From Schlegelella_A sp963778525 (GTDB lineage Bacteria; Pseudomonadota; Gammaproteobacteria; Burkholderiales; Burkholderiaceae_C), in the NCBI GenBank assembly GCA_963778525.1, contig CAVZUJ010000010.1, positions 13,048 through 77,047 of the forward strand: DNA of 64,000 nt, in the 5' to 3' direction. Of the stretch, positions 55,136-64,000 are shown piece by piece (position 1 is the stretch's first letter; each line of letters opens with the position of its first letter). The notes under the pieces are model-generated. The model saw only the letters and a program-made list of their open reading frames with translations, searched no databases and was not told where the DNA came from. The position numbers and the translations under genes are program-made.

Positions 55136-56116
55136 CTACATTACACGCGAAGGCATGCTTTTACTGCAGCGGCTGAGCGCCTTCCTGGCAGGTATGAAAC
55201 CCGAAGCCAGCGACAGCGAGGCCTGGTACTCCGAAGCCGCTGCCCGTTGATGCCCCATCTTCTCCTGGAGCTGGCCCAAGAGATAATGCGCCCGGAACGC
55301 CGGCGCATCTTCCACCAGTGCTCCCGAAGCCAAATACTTCCGCACGTACTGCACTGCCGCCGGAAAGTCGCGGCCGCCCAGCAACAGCTCGCTGGCGGCA
55401 TCGAAATACGACTCGGCCGGCTTGTTGGGCTGCGCCATCGCCGACTGCACCGCATTCTGCATATCGTCAGGCGTCCGCGCTCGCGATAGAACGACGCCAG
55501 GTGCAGCCACATGTCGGCAGGATTCTGCGCCTGCTGAATCGCCGCCTTAAACTCGTTTTCCGCGTCGGCGTAGCGCTTTTCTTCTCGGCCGACCCGAGCC
55601 AGGATCCAGTGCGCCATCGCCGGATCATATGCTCCACTTCGCCGCTTGCGCGCGGGCCTTGTCCAGGCCTCCGCCCATGATCGCCGGAGCCTCGATGTAG
55701 TACTCCGACAGATCGACGCGCGCCTGGACGTTTGCCGGATCGAGCTGCACCGCGCGCTCAAACTCATTCTTTGCCTTGCGCGCCATGCCTGCCGCACTCA
55801 GCGGATTCGAATCGCCCGCCTTGCGTCCATACTCGCGTCCCAGCCAGAGATGATAGCTGGCGTTCTGTGGCTCCAGGTTGACGGCGCGCTCGCCGTACTT
55901 GCACGGCATCGTCCCAGCTCTCGATGGCGAAATATGCACGCGACAGCAGGTTGCAGCGATTCGGCGTCTTCGTGATGCTCAAGCGCGTTGATGCGCATCG
56001 TTCATGCGGCCCGAGGAAAGCAGTTCGCTGGCCGCCGGAGCAGCCACACTTGCGGTCGCCAGCCAGCACAACAAGTCAAAGCAGTATGAAATAGAATTTG
56101 GACAGAAGAACTTCAT
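55136..56116 (-). CDS. Secreted TPR protein (frameshifted)
   Basis: ATG 56116 overlaps the adaptor stop by 4 bp. The start reads MKFFCPNSISYCFDLLCWLA then SVAAPAASELLSSGRMND, a signal peptide. TPR units follow: LLSRAYFAIESWDDAVQ, YGERAVNLEPQNASYHLWLG, NEFERAVQLDPANVQARVDL, AMAHWILARVGREEKRYADA, YVRKYLASGALVEDAPAFRA and LLGQLQEKMGHQRAAASEYQ. Breaks lie near 55985, 55910, 55625 and 55480. A periplasmic TPR protein between adaptor and channel genes may scaffold the efflux complex; not proven. Confidence 0.75.
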
Positions 56117-57367
56117 TGAGTAACTGGCTTCACCGCCATCCCGTCCCTTAAGGACTGCATGTTGAGGGCTCCCAGCGCGAGCACCGCGTCGTCCGGGAGG
56201 CCGCTGGTCACCTCGACTCGGGTGAGGTTCGAAACCGACGTCTTCACGTCGCGCCGTTTCAGCTCGCCGTTCAACGACCTCGAAACACGTAATTGGCCAT
56301 CGGCGTCCTGGTGGATGGCTTCGCGCGGCACCGTCAGCGCATTCTCCTGCCGCGTGGTGACCACCGCCACACTGACGTTGGTATTGGGCAGCAGCTTCAG
56401 ATCCTCGTTGTCGATAACGCAGGTAACTTCGCCCACCATACGTGTGCCGTGCTGCACGACCGTAGTGGGCAGCGTCTCGATCGTACCCTTCCACACCCGC
56501 CCGGGCAGGCATCCCACGTGACTTCCACCAGCTGGCCTTCTGCAACTTGCCGATCTCCGGCTCATCCACGAACGCGCGGACCCGCACCTTGTGCAGGTCG
56601 GCAACCTGCACCAGCAGGTCGCCAGCATTGACAAAAGTGCCCTGGCGCACCGGGAGCGAGTAGACCATGCCCGCGATCGGCGCAGACACGTTCGAATTCT
56701 TCAGCACTTCCTTGCCGCCTGCAACGAGGTGCGGCTTCCGTCTGCTGCGCCTCGACGTGCCCGACTTCCTGCTTCGAGTAGCGGTCCTTCAGCTTCTGCT
56801 GCAGCAGATGTACGTTTGACTCGGCTACCCGCAGCCGGTTCTGCGCAGCATCTACTTCGGCCTGGGAGGCAGCTCCGGTTGCAGCAGCCGTTGCATTGCC
56901 TTCAGGTTGCGCTCGGCGGCGTCGCGATCGGCCTGGGCCTTCACCAGCGCGTTGCGATTGGTCAGTACCTCTTCCTGCGTTCCACCACCCTTCACCGCTC
57001 AGAGTCGGCCTCGGCGCCCCTCAGTTGTGCTTCGGAGCGGGCGGCTTGCACCCGAGCATCGCGTCATCGAGCTGCAGCAGCATCTGACCCGGCTTTACCC
57101 AGTCGCCTTGCTGCACAAAGATTTTCTTCACCGTGGTCGGCACGGGGCATGGGCCTCGAAGTTATTAAGCGCCTCGATCTTGCCATTGGTGGCGATGCTG
57201 GCAGTGATCGTCTCGCGCGTCGGCCTCCGACGCGAATGGCCACCTGGGAGCGGCGAAGAGAAACGAACGCCGGCAGAATGATCACCGCCACGATCAACGC
57301 CAAGAAGGATGAGCCAGGTTCGCTTTCCATTCACAGGCCGAAGGCCGTTGTCAGATGCAGCTGCCAT
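56113..57367 (-). CDS. HlyD/RND-type periplasmic adaptor (frameshifted)
   Basis: N-terminal single membrane helix (LALIVAVIILPAFVSL in one frame), ETITASIATNGKIEALNNFE as the first lipoyl half, FVQQGDWVKPGQMLLQLDDA in another frame, a coiled coil (EVDAAQNRLRVAESNVHLLQ), then LKNSNVSAPIAGMVYSLPVR and FVNAGDLLVQVADLHKVRVR as the second lipoyl half. The beta barrel ends in LPNTNVSVAVVTTRQENALT and VPREAIHQDADGQLRVS. Stop TGA overlaps the TPR gene start. No inner-membrane RND or ABC pump gene lies in this run. Confidence 0.82.
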
Positions 57368-57627
57368 TTAGTCTCGAAACTATAAGTATAACGTAGAACA
57401 CAACTTCTCGATTGTTGCGGCTGATATTCGTTTTCGGTGAGCGATGACGGACTCAGACTTCGCGAACCGCCCTGCGGTGTGTACGAATCCCGGTTACCAT
57501 TATGAATCTGATGTTGCAATCTGCGAAGACCCAGGACTGGAATCGCGCTCAACCTTGCCCGCAATTGTTCATCCCACAACAAGAGCAGACTTCACAATTC
57601 CGGGGTTGATCATGACTTCTGGGCCGA

Positions 57628-58549
57628 GTGAAGCGGGTCATCGTCGGCACGGTTAACGACGTCGACGCAACCACATTCTGTCATTTGCGGCAGCTCTCTC
57701 CTACTACTTCGTCATGGCGTTTTTCCCTGCTCTGATCGCGTTGGCGGCTATCGTGGCCTATCTGCCGATTCCCGACCTCTTCAACACCATCGTCGGCACG
57801 CTGTCGCGCGTGATGCCGCCGGAGAGCATGGGCCTGATCCGAAAGGTGGTCGCCGAGTCATCTCGCCCAGCCGGGGAGCGCTGCTTTCTTTTGGCCTCTC
57901 GGGACGCTGTGGACGTGCTCCGGCGGCTTCGCCAACATGATCGAAGCGCTGAACGTCGCCTACAACGTGCCGGAGACGCGCCCGATCTGGAAGACACGCC
58001 TGCTGGCTATGGAACTGACTTGCTATCGGGACCTGGTGACTTTTGCCTTCGCCTTCATGATCGTGGGCCCACGCTTCGGAGAGTTCCTGGCTGATCAGCT
58101 TGGAGTTGGCGCATGTTCGCCTCGATGTGGCCGGTGCTGCGTTACAGCCTGGCGATCACGTTCATCGTGATCGCGGTTGGGGCCTGTACTGCCTGGCGCC
58201 GAATCTGAAACAGCGTTCAAAAAGACCTGCCGGGAGCGGTGCTTCCGTGGTTGGATGGATGCTGCTCTCCGACGGGTTGAGCTTTTACTTCCATCGCAGT
58301 TGCGAATTTGAACAGGACATACGGAGTCCTGGGCGGAGGCATTGCGTTGCTCATGTGGATGTACTGGTCGGGTTTTGTCATTCTGCTGGGCGCAGAGTTG
58401 AACTCCGAGATCATTCAGCAGCGCGGCGACGGCAAGCTGGAACTGAAGCAGCCTCCCTCCGGCAAGGTGAAGCCAGTGGCAGCCACCACTGCAGACGCGG
58501 CCCAGCCGGTGGAGGAAAAAGACACGTTGAAACGGCGAAGATCGCATAA
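57628..58549 (+). CDS. YihY/BrkB-family membrane protein (frameshifted)
   Basis: Reads across frames as RRNHILSFAAALSYYFVMAF, FPALIALAAIVAYLPIPDLF, LSRVMPPESMGLIRKVVAES, NMIEALNVAYNVPETRPIWK, TFAFAFMIVGPRFGEFLADQ, LRYSLAITFIVIAVG, and TYGVLGGGIALLMWMYWSGF with VILLGAELNSEIIQQ. Six helices, ending VETAKIA at 58549. The start GTG 57628 (VKRVIVG) is tentative. Long called RNase BN, the family's function is not settled. Confidence 0.8.
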
Positions 58550-58604
58550 TCAGCAAACGACTCCCGCTCGCTCGAACTGGGGTCATTGCCGTTACAATAG
58601 AGAC

Positions 58605-59003
58605 ATGGCAAAAAGTCAGCGTTACACGCCGGAACACGCCGAGGCCGGCCTGGATGCCAAGTTTCCCGACATCGAAACTTGGCCGAACCAATTTCCAAAT
58701 TACGAAATCCTGATCGACATTCCGGAATTTACTTCGGTCTGTCCGAAGACCGGACTGCCCGACTTCGGCACGCTCTGGATCCGCTACATGCCTGACAAGG
58801 AGTGCCTGGAACTGAAGTCGCTGAAGGAGTACCTGACCTCCTACCGCAACCTCGGCATCTTCCAGGAGAACATCGTCAACCGCGTGCTCGAAGACGTGGT
58901 GCGCGCCGCCAAGCCGAAGTGGGCCGAGATGAAAGGCGAGTTCCGTCCGCGCGGCGGGATCGGCACCGTGGTGATCGCGAGATACCCCAGGCCGAAAAAG
59001 TAA
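58605..59003 (+). CDS. queF: NADPH-dependent 7-cyano-7-deazaguanine reductase, type I
   Basis: 132 residues, one clean frame. Reduces preQ0 to preQ1 in queuosine synthesis. FTSVCPKTGLPDFGTLWIRY carries the catalytic Cys and Asp, and CLELKSLKEYLTSYRNLGIF is the type I QueF motif with the NADPH-binding ESKSLK-type segment; FQENIVNRVLEDVV follows. Start ATG 58605 gives MAKSQRYTPEHAEAG. An inverted repeat begins 4 bp after the stop. Confidence 0.96.
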   Translation: MAKSQRYTPEHAEAGLDAKFPDIETWPNQFPNYEILIDIPEFTSVCPKTGLPDFGTLWIRYMPDKECLELKSLKEYLTSYRNLGIFQENIVNRVLEDVVRAAKPKWAEMKGEFRPRGGIGTVVIARYPRPKK

Positions 59004-59006
59004 CTG

Positions 59007-59133
59007 TTCACCACGGAGGCACGGAGATAGCCGTTTAGCTTTGAGCGTTGAGGCAGACTGCGGCTACATCCTGAGCACAAGCCCGGCAACCGACAACTTA
59101 AGTCTCTGTGTTCTCTGTGCCCTCCGTGGTGAA
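59007..59133. repeat. Inverted repeat element (REP/MITE-like)
   Basis: Arm 1 TTCACCACGGAGGCACGGAG (59007-59026) and arm 2 (59112-59133), whose reverse complement is TTCACCACGGAGGGCACAGA, with one indel and one mismatch. About 84 bp lie between. No ORF inside. CACGGAGGCACGGAG-type intergenic repeats are common in acidobacterial and other soil genomes. Confidence 0.7.
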
Positions 59134-59195
59134 TGCAATTTTTCCTGCTCACTGTTCACAGAGTTCGCGCGTCTCATCACGCACAAGGAGGCCCG

Positions 59196-60297
59196 ATGAA
59201 GCCCTACCGCCTCGGCCTTGTCCTTTCCCTGATGGCCGCAACCGGAGCCATCATCTTCGCGCACTCCGCAACCAATCCACCTACTGTCGGCAAAGTCGTT
59301 GCCGCGACGCCGATGCTCGAACCTCGATCCGGTCATTCGGCTACGCTGCTTTCGAACGGCAAGGTCTAATCGCCGGCGGCATGCGACGTAACCAGGATTT
59401 CTACCGCTCCGCCGAGCTTTACGATCCCGTACCGGCAAATTCAGCAGCACCGGAGCTATGAACGTCGCTCGCGTGGGGCCGGCCGCCGTATTGTTGCGTC
59501 TGGCAAAGTGCTGATCGCTGGAGGATGGATCGGGCATGGCGCTACCGATGCGGCTGAACTCTACGATCCCGCGACCGGAAAGTTCACCAGCATCGCAAAG
59601 ATGACCGCTCTGCGCGGTCGTCCGACCGCAACGTTGCTGAACAACGGAGATGTGCTGATCGCGGGCGGCGCAGACCATGACTCACCCGGTGGAGTTGCTA
59701 CTGCAGAGATTTTTCACGCCGGACACTTTGAAGTTCGAAGCAGTGTCCTCGATGCATCAGGCCCGCATTGCGCATACCGCCACACTGCTGAAGGATGGCG
59801 CGTGCTGATCGCGGGCGGACGCGGCGAGGCTGTGAATGCTTCCGCCGAGATTTACGATCCCAAGACGAAAGCGTTCGCTCTGACGGGAAGCATGCAGGTA
59901 GCGCGCTACAAACACACCGCAGGGTCGTTGCCGGATGGCCGTGTTCTGATCGCCGGCGGCTCCGACGAACGCGATTGGAATGGCGCATTGAAGAGCGCGG
60001 AGATTTACGATCCGCATAGCGGCAAGTTCACTACAGCAGCATCACTGAACGACAGCCGATTCAAGCTTCCGGACGAGGCTGCACAGGTCGGCTCAGGCGA
60101 TCTGCTGATTGCAGGCGGCAGCAAGGAAGTTGAGGTCTTCGATCCGCACACCGGGAAGTTCCGGGTCGCGTCGGGCCAACTCAGCAAACTGGCACTACAT
60201 GACCGAGACTCGATTGAAGGATGGAACGGTCTTGTTCGCCGGAGGCTATCCCAACAACGACCGCGCCACCGCCGAGACCTGGATTTACAAGCCGTGA
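59196..60297 (+). CDS. Secreted kelch-type beta-propeller protein (frameshifted)
   Basis: ATG 59196 with AAGGAGG 7 bp upstream. Signal peptide MKPYRLGLVLSLMAATGAII. At least five kelch-like units with the pattern RxGHSATLLxNGKVLIAGG ... AELYDPxTGKF. Examples are MLEPRSGHSATLLSNGKV, GGWIGHGATDAAELYDPATG, RGRPTATLLNNGDVLIAGG, and GGSDERDWNGALKSAEIYDP. The end reads LKDGTVLFAGGYPNNDRATA, ETWIYKP. Breaks lie near 59367, 59440-59500, 59760 and 60190. Probably a periplasmic or surface protein of unknown partner. Confidence 0.82.
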
Positions 60298-60328
60298 GGT
60301 ATCTCACTGTTCGAGGAGGTGAAGTGTG

Positions 60329-60356
60329 AAAAGCGGCGCACCGGGAAGTGCGCCGC
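60329..60356 (-). terminator. Intrinsic terminator between convergent genes
   Basis: GCGGCGCAC (60333-60341) and GTGCGCCGC (60348-60356) form a perfect 9-bp stem with a CGGGAA loop. On the minus strand the stem is followed by TTTTCAC, so it would end transcription of the hypothetical gene on that strand, and could also slow the kelch transcript. Confidence 0.75.
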
Positions 60357-60388
60357 TGCGCTAGTCACTAGCTCACTAACCACTGCCT

Positions 60389-61034
60389 TTAGTACGTTCC
60401 TTCTCGTCGCGTCCCAAAATACTTCCGAATGCCGATGGTGTTGTACTGTCCCCACGGACCATTCGGCCCGAGCCACGCCGGACCCAGCGGCTCATCGCGC
60501 GATCCGAAGCGCTGGATGTTCGGGTGCTGCGTGAAGCGGAACTCGAAGCGCTTGGGCAGATCGATGCCGACGCCCCACTTGTATTCCATGCCGATGCCAT
60601 CCCACGACCAGGTGTAGAGGGTCTGCGGAACGTTCTTGCCGAACAGAAAATTCGGATCGAAGAAGAAATTGATGCGGCGCGCAATCGGTGCGGCCGATGG
60701 GACGAATTTCGATGGTGCCCGAGAGCTGATAGCGGGCAAAGGCGTTGCATTGCGCATTACGCCGCCGTAATTGCCGGCATTCGCCGCGCACAGGTTGGGA
60801 TCGATTTCATTGTGCGGCGGAGCCAGATCGAACTCCGCCCATCCCCAGTACCAATCTTTGGGGAAGAAGAGCCGTCTCCTGAGGCGGCGAGCTTGCGGCG
60901 CAGGCTGTGCTGCTGGGGACGACTGCGTGACGTTGGCGCGATGTGAGGCGGCCGGACGATGTGGTGTCTGACGTCTGGGCGAAAGCGACGACGGAATACA
61001 CGATCAGAAGAAGAAACGGCAGCAGACGCTTCAT
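60389..61034 (-). CDS. Hypothetical exported, probably outer-membrane protein (frameshifted)
   Basis: ATG 61034 gives MKRLLPFLLLIVYSVVAFAQ, a clean signal peptide with cleavage after AFA. The body reads across frames as FFPKDWYWGWAEFDLAPPHN, EIDPNLCAANAGNYGGV, then RRINFFFDPNFLFGKNVPQT, LYTWSWDGIGMEYKWGVGID and FRFTQHPNIQRFGSRDEPLG, ending YFGTRREGTY. The alternating aromatic beta strands and the aromatic end suggest an outer-membrane protein. No named family recognised. Breaks lie near 60900, 60720 and 60690. Confidence 0.65.
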
Positions 61035-61270
61035 GGAGTCTCCGCAAAAATATTTGATTGCCGGGAATGCTCGAGCTGGAAGGACAGACAGGCAGCTCGG
61101 CAGACACAACAACTACGTCGATCGCGCGATCACGCGGACCGCGCTTCTGCTTGGCTGACCGGTTCTTCTCGCCGATGCCACAGCATATTCGCTCGGGCTC
61201 TGATTCGGAAGCGTTTTTACATGACGCGTCATAACAGCGGAATGCGCGGCATGTTATCCTCCGCCCAACC

Positions 61271-62708
61271 ATGCCTGCGAAGAAGAGCGCGATCGCCGCT
61301 CTGTTGCTGCTCACGGCGCTGAACTTCCTGAACTACATCGATCGCAACGTGCTGTATGCGGTGCAGCCGCTGATCCAAAAGGAATTTCATCTCGACGACG
61401 CGAAGATCGGCTTTCTGACCTCGGCATTTTTCATCTGTTACATGGTGGCTGCCCCGCTGATTGGGCCGCTTGCCGACCGCTATCCCGCAAATGGATCATG
61501 GCCGCGGGAGCATTCGTCTGGAGCGGCGCGACGCTGCTCAGCGCGGTCACTCACAACTACGACGAGCTGCTGCTGCGGCACGTGATCGTCGGCATCGGGG
61601 AGGCGACGTTCGTCGCCATTTCGCCGGCGTTCCTGGCCGACCTGTTTCCGGAAAACATTCGCGGACGAGTAATGGGCTTCTTTTACCTGGCGACTCCCGG
61701 TGGGCAGCGCGCTCGGCTTCATCGTGGGAGGCTACCTGGGGCATCATTACGGCTGGCGCGCGCCATTCATGATCTGCGGCGTGCCGGGATTGCTGCTGGC
61801 CTGTGCGGTGCTGGTGGCTGCGCGAGCCGGTGCGCGGCGCCAGCGACCACCTGGCCGACACGGTCTGAACGCGGCATCGATTGCGAGGACTGATCCGGAA
61901 CAAGGCATATCTGGACGATCACACTGGGCGCCGCGATGATGACGTTCGCCATCGGCGGCCTGCAGGTGTGGATGCCGACGTTCCTCGTGCGCATGCATCA
62001 GCTGCGGCTGGATGAGGCCAACACGATTTTTGGCGGATGACCGTGGTATCGGGAATCGGCGCGACGCTGCTGGGCGGCTGGCTTGGCGACCGGTTGTTGC
62101 GACGAACGCCTGCGGCTTATCAATTGGTGTCGGCCGTCGGGCATGGCGCTGTCGATCCCGGCGGTCGTCGTGGCGATCTATCTCGCATGGACGGGCGATG
62201 TATCCGGCAATCTTTCTTGGGCGAATTCTTCCTGCTCCTCAACACGGCGCCCCTGAACGCCGCGCTGGTGAATTCGGTGAGCGCGCGCATTCGGGCTACG
62301 GCGATGGCGGTGAATATTTTCATGATTCACGTGCTGGGCGACGCGTTTTCACCAACGCTGATTGGCTACATCTCCGATCGCAGCAACCTGCAGACGGGAT
62401 TGACCTCGATGGTGGTGGCCGTAGCGCTGTCGGCGGCGGTGCTGTTCTACGGAATGCGCTTTGCGCCGAAAATGGAGTCCGAGCGGGAAGCTACGGGCTA
62501 CGAGCGCTTAGTGCGAGTTGCGACCCGCGGGTCCGAGCTACAAGTGTCCCGTCAAGGTTACGCTTGTGTCGTTGCAGGACCTCATGCCGCCAACAAACTT
62601 TTTCGCGTGAGCCTTGTGTCAGGGCACGACTTCAGTCGTACTGAGTTAAGCAAAGATGGGCTGCAGCCCCTGCACGAGGCTGCAGCGGCTGATAGCCGAA
62701 CCGAATGA
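61271..62708 (+). CDS. MFS transporter, Spinster/hexuronate-like (frameshifted)
   Basis: Begins LNFLNYIDRNVLYAVQPLIQ with the family's YIDR, then GFLTSAFFICYMVAAPLIGP and ADRYP. Middle in other frames: GAFVWSGATLLSAVTHNYDE, RHVIVGIGEATFVAISPAFL, GFIVGGYLGHHYGWRAPFMI. Second half: MMTFAIGGLQVWMPTFLVRM, TVVSGIGATLLGGWLGDRLL, LLLNTAPLNAALVNSVSARI, RATAMAVNIFMIHVLGDAFS and PTLIGYISDRSNLQTGL. The true stop is probably near 62510; the nominal frame runs on into the palindromic repeat. Substrate unknown. Confidence 0.82.
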
Positions 62709-62742
62709 AACGGCGTGACGGCACGACTGAAGTCGTGCCCTG
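62620..62742. repeat. Palindromic repeat pair
   Basis: CAGGGCACGACTTCAGTCGT (62620-62639) is the exact reverse complement of the 20 bases at 62723-62742. Each arm is also part of its own hairpin: GGCACGACTGAAGTCGTGCC at 62720-62739 is a perfect palindrome. A further palindrome GGGCTGCAGCCC lies between them near 62660. Non-coding; looks like a mobile REP-type element placed after the MFS gene. Confidence 0.75.
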
Positions 62743-62797
62743 TTACAGAGCATAGGAAAATTCATCACCGTTTGGTCAGTGCTTGTAATCGTTGATC

Positions 62798-62870
62798 GCT
62801 AATTGCCAATTGCTAATTGCTAATTGCTAATTGCTAATTGCTAATTGCTAATTGCTAATTGCTAATTGCT
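62798..62870. repeat. Heptamer tandem repeat (GCTAATT)n
   Basis: Ten full copies of GCTAATT plus GCT; only the second copy differs (GCCAATT). It ends 4 bp before the stop of the AhpD-like gene. Such short arrays change length by slippage, so copy number may differ between strains or be misassembled. Confidence 0.95.
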
Positions 62871-62873
62871 GTC

Positions 62874-63404
62874 TTACTTCGTCGGCTCCATGTGCAGCGC
62901 ATTGTTGAAGCGATTGAAGTAATTGAACAGTCCAATCGCCGCCAGCAACTCGATGATCTCGCCTTCGTCGTAATACTTGCGCAGCTCGTTCCAGAACTCA
63001 TCGTCCACGCGATTGGAATCGAGCGTGGTACGCTCGGCCAGTTCCAGGGCCGCTTTCTCGGCATCGGTAAAATCGGTGCGGTTGCGGAAATCTGCAAGAT
63101 GGTTGATCTGCTCGTCGCTCCAGCCGTGCCGCCTTGCCAAGGCGGTATGTGAGGCGAGTCAATATTCGCAGCCGTTGAGCTGCGACGTTCGCACGATCGC
63201 CAACTCCTTCAGCTTGGCGGGAACGGTGCCGGTGTTCATCACGGCGCGGAAGTGCGCGATCATGGTGCGGAAGATCTCGGGCCGGTGCGCGGCGGTGCGA
63301 AACATGTTCGGAACATTGCCGCGTTCCTTCAGATACACGTCGTAAATTTTGCCAGTTTCCTCGTCGACTTGATCTTTTTCGAGGCGCGATATGCGGGGTG
63401 TCAT
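62874..63404 (-). CDS. AhpD-like (CMD family) protein with in-frame TGA, candidate selenoprotein
   Basis: 176 codons in one frame from ATG 63404 (MTPRISRLEKDQVDEETGKI) to TAA 62874, interrupted only by TGA at 63159-63161. The peroxidase-like family has ELAIxRxSQLNGCEYC followed by LAxHT; here the sequence is QLNGCEY-TGA-LASHTALARR, so the stop sits exactly on the second, peroxidatic-pair Cys. A hairpin at 63129-63145 lies 13 bp after the TGA. No frame change is needed on either side. This pattern fits selenocysteine. A single C-to-A error is the alternative. The rest (WNELRKYYDEGEIIELLAAI) is typical of the family. Confidence 0.8.
63129..63145 (-). promoter_or_regulatory. SECIS-like hairpin after the in-frame TGA
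   Basis: On the minus strand CCGCCTT-GGC-AAGGCGG: a perfect 7-bp stem with a GGC loop. The stem begins 13 nt after TGA and the first loop base, a G, is nt 21 after it. Bacterial SECIS elements lie within the coding region just downstream of UGA, with a short loop starting with G at about 16-37 nt; this hairpin meets that description. Confidence 0.6.
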
Positions 63405-63408
63405 GGTT

Positions 63409-64000
63409 TTATTCTATTCCCGTCGACGCCTCGCTCAACACCTCCGCCAGCAATTGCGGATCGACATTGCCGCCGCTGACGACAGCGACAGTTTTTCGCG
63501 ACTCTGGCAGCTCCTTGGCGTGGAAGAGCCAAGCCGCAAAGGTAACGGCTCCGCTGGGCTCGGCAATCAGGCGAACATTCAGTGCCAAGCGTCGCATGGC
63601 GGTACGAATTTCGTCCTCGGTGACCGATACCATGTCGTCGACATACTTACGGATGTGCTCGAAGTTGATCGGCCCGATCGATTGCGTGCGCAGCCCGTCC
63701 GCCAGGGTGCTGGAGACGCGCTCGGCAGGAAGCTTCGACAATCTCCCCTTTGCGGAAGCTCTGCTGCGCGTCGCTGCCGACCTGGCTCCACGACGATTAT
63801 CTTTCGAGCCGCTCAGCTTGAGGGCGGACGAAACGCCGCTGATCATGCCGCCTCCACCCGAAGGCACCAGCACGAGATCGACGTCGCGGCAGTCTTCCAG
63901 GATCTCCAATCCGATGGTGCCTGGCCGGCAATGATCTGCTCGTCGTTGTACGGCGGCACGATGACAGCAAGGACCAGAACTGAACCAAGTGAAGAACATA
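63409..64000 (-). CDS. Threonine/serine dehydratase, PLP-dependent (5' end outside window)
   Basis: Fold-type II PLP enzyme. Readable: TIGLEILEDCRDVDLVLVPS then GGGGMISGVSSALKLSGSK, where SGGGGMISG is the phosphate-binding loop, AERVSSTLADGLRTQSIGP, DDMVSVTEDEIRTAMRRLAL, RLIAEPSGAVTFAAWLF and KTVAVVSGGNVDPQLLAEVL at the end. The N-terminus with the Schiff-base Lys lies beyond 64000. Breaks are seen near 63935 and 63770. It begins 5 bp upstream of the AhpD-like gene on the same strand. Threonine dehydratase versus serine racemase cannot be settled from this part. Confidence 0.85.
   Translation of the reverse strand, partial: MFFTWFSSGPCCHRAAVQRRADHCRPGTIGLEILEDCRDVDLVLVPSGGGGMISGVSSALKLSGSKDNRRGARSAATRSRASAKGRLSKLPAERVSSTLADGLRTQSIGPINFEHIRKYVDDMVSVTEDEIRTAMRRLALNVRLIAEPSGAVTFAAWLFHAKELPESRKTVAVVSGGNVDPQLLAEVLSEASTGIE

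Noticed and set aside
62798..62870. CRISPR array
   Set aside because: The units are 7 bp, contiguous and without spacers, so it is a simple tandem repeat.

Overview
The window reads as two different genomes joined near position 41,650. Positions 1 to about 41,640 are very GC-rich and carry gene orders typical of Burkholderiales (Betaproteobacteria): hslV-hslU, dksA next to a CobW-type GTPase, corC-lnt, and glyQ-glyS-gmhB-plsC-yggP-like peptidase. Positions from about 41,660 to 64,000 are less GC-rich and carry genes typical of Acidobacteria: UdgX, HdeD, a B12-binding radical SAM protein of the HpnJ type, type I QueF, a BON lipoprotein and a kelch-type protein. A gene is cut on each side of the join (a molybdenum hydroxylase on the left, a KirBac potassium channel on the right), so a chimeric assembly is the simplest explanation.

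Left part. icmF and ppk2 overlap by 4 bp and read leftwards from a perfect 20-bp palindrome. coaX, a DUF4864 protein and osmC read rightwards. Housekeeping genes follow (hslUV, a STAS/TPR protein, dksA, cobW-like, corC, lnt, glyQS, gmhB, plsC, metallopeptidase). From 19.2 to 32.8 kb lies a catabolic block: MBL hydrolase, a LiuR-like MerR regulator with its own palindrome, carbonic anhydrase, aceK, thiolase, two acyl-CoA dehydrogenases, a MaoC protein, enoyl-CoA hydratase and HMG-CoA lyase. This is leucine/branched-chain acyl-CoA degradation. After it come a 1079-residue SARP/AfsR-type ATPase regulator beside a repeat-rich lipoprotein, then fpr, a TetR regulator and subunits of a xanthine-dehydrogenase-type enzyme.

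Right part. KirBac fragment, hdeD, udgX, a DUF1569 protein, prepilin peptidase, a glycosyltransferase fragment, a BON/glycine-zipper lipoprotein and an overlapping histidine kinase/response regulator pair. Then a leftward run (57.4 to 51.2 kb) of hlyD, TPR protein, tolC, hpnJ and two small DMT half-transporters. After that: yihY, queF, a kelch-type protein, an outer-membrane-like protein, an MFS transporter, several palindromic and tandem repeats, an AhpD-like protein and a threonine dehydratase.

The most interesting single observation is the AhpD-like gene at 62874..63404 (minus). It has one in-frame TGA exactly where the second Cys of the CxxC active site is expected, followed by a hairpin with the geometry of a bacterial SECIS element, so it is a candidate selenoprotein.

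Many genes, especially right of 41.6 kb, are broken by single-base indels that leave the conserved protein readable across frames. I treat these as sequence errors and annotate the whole gene, giving the break positions.
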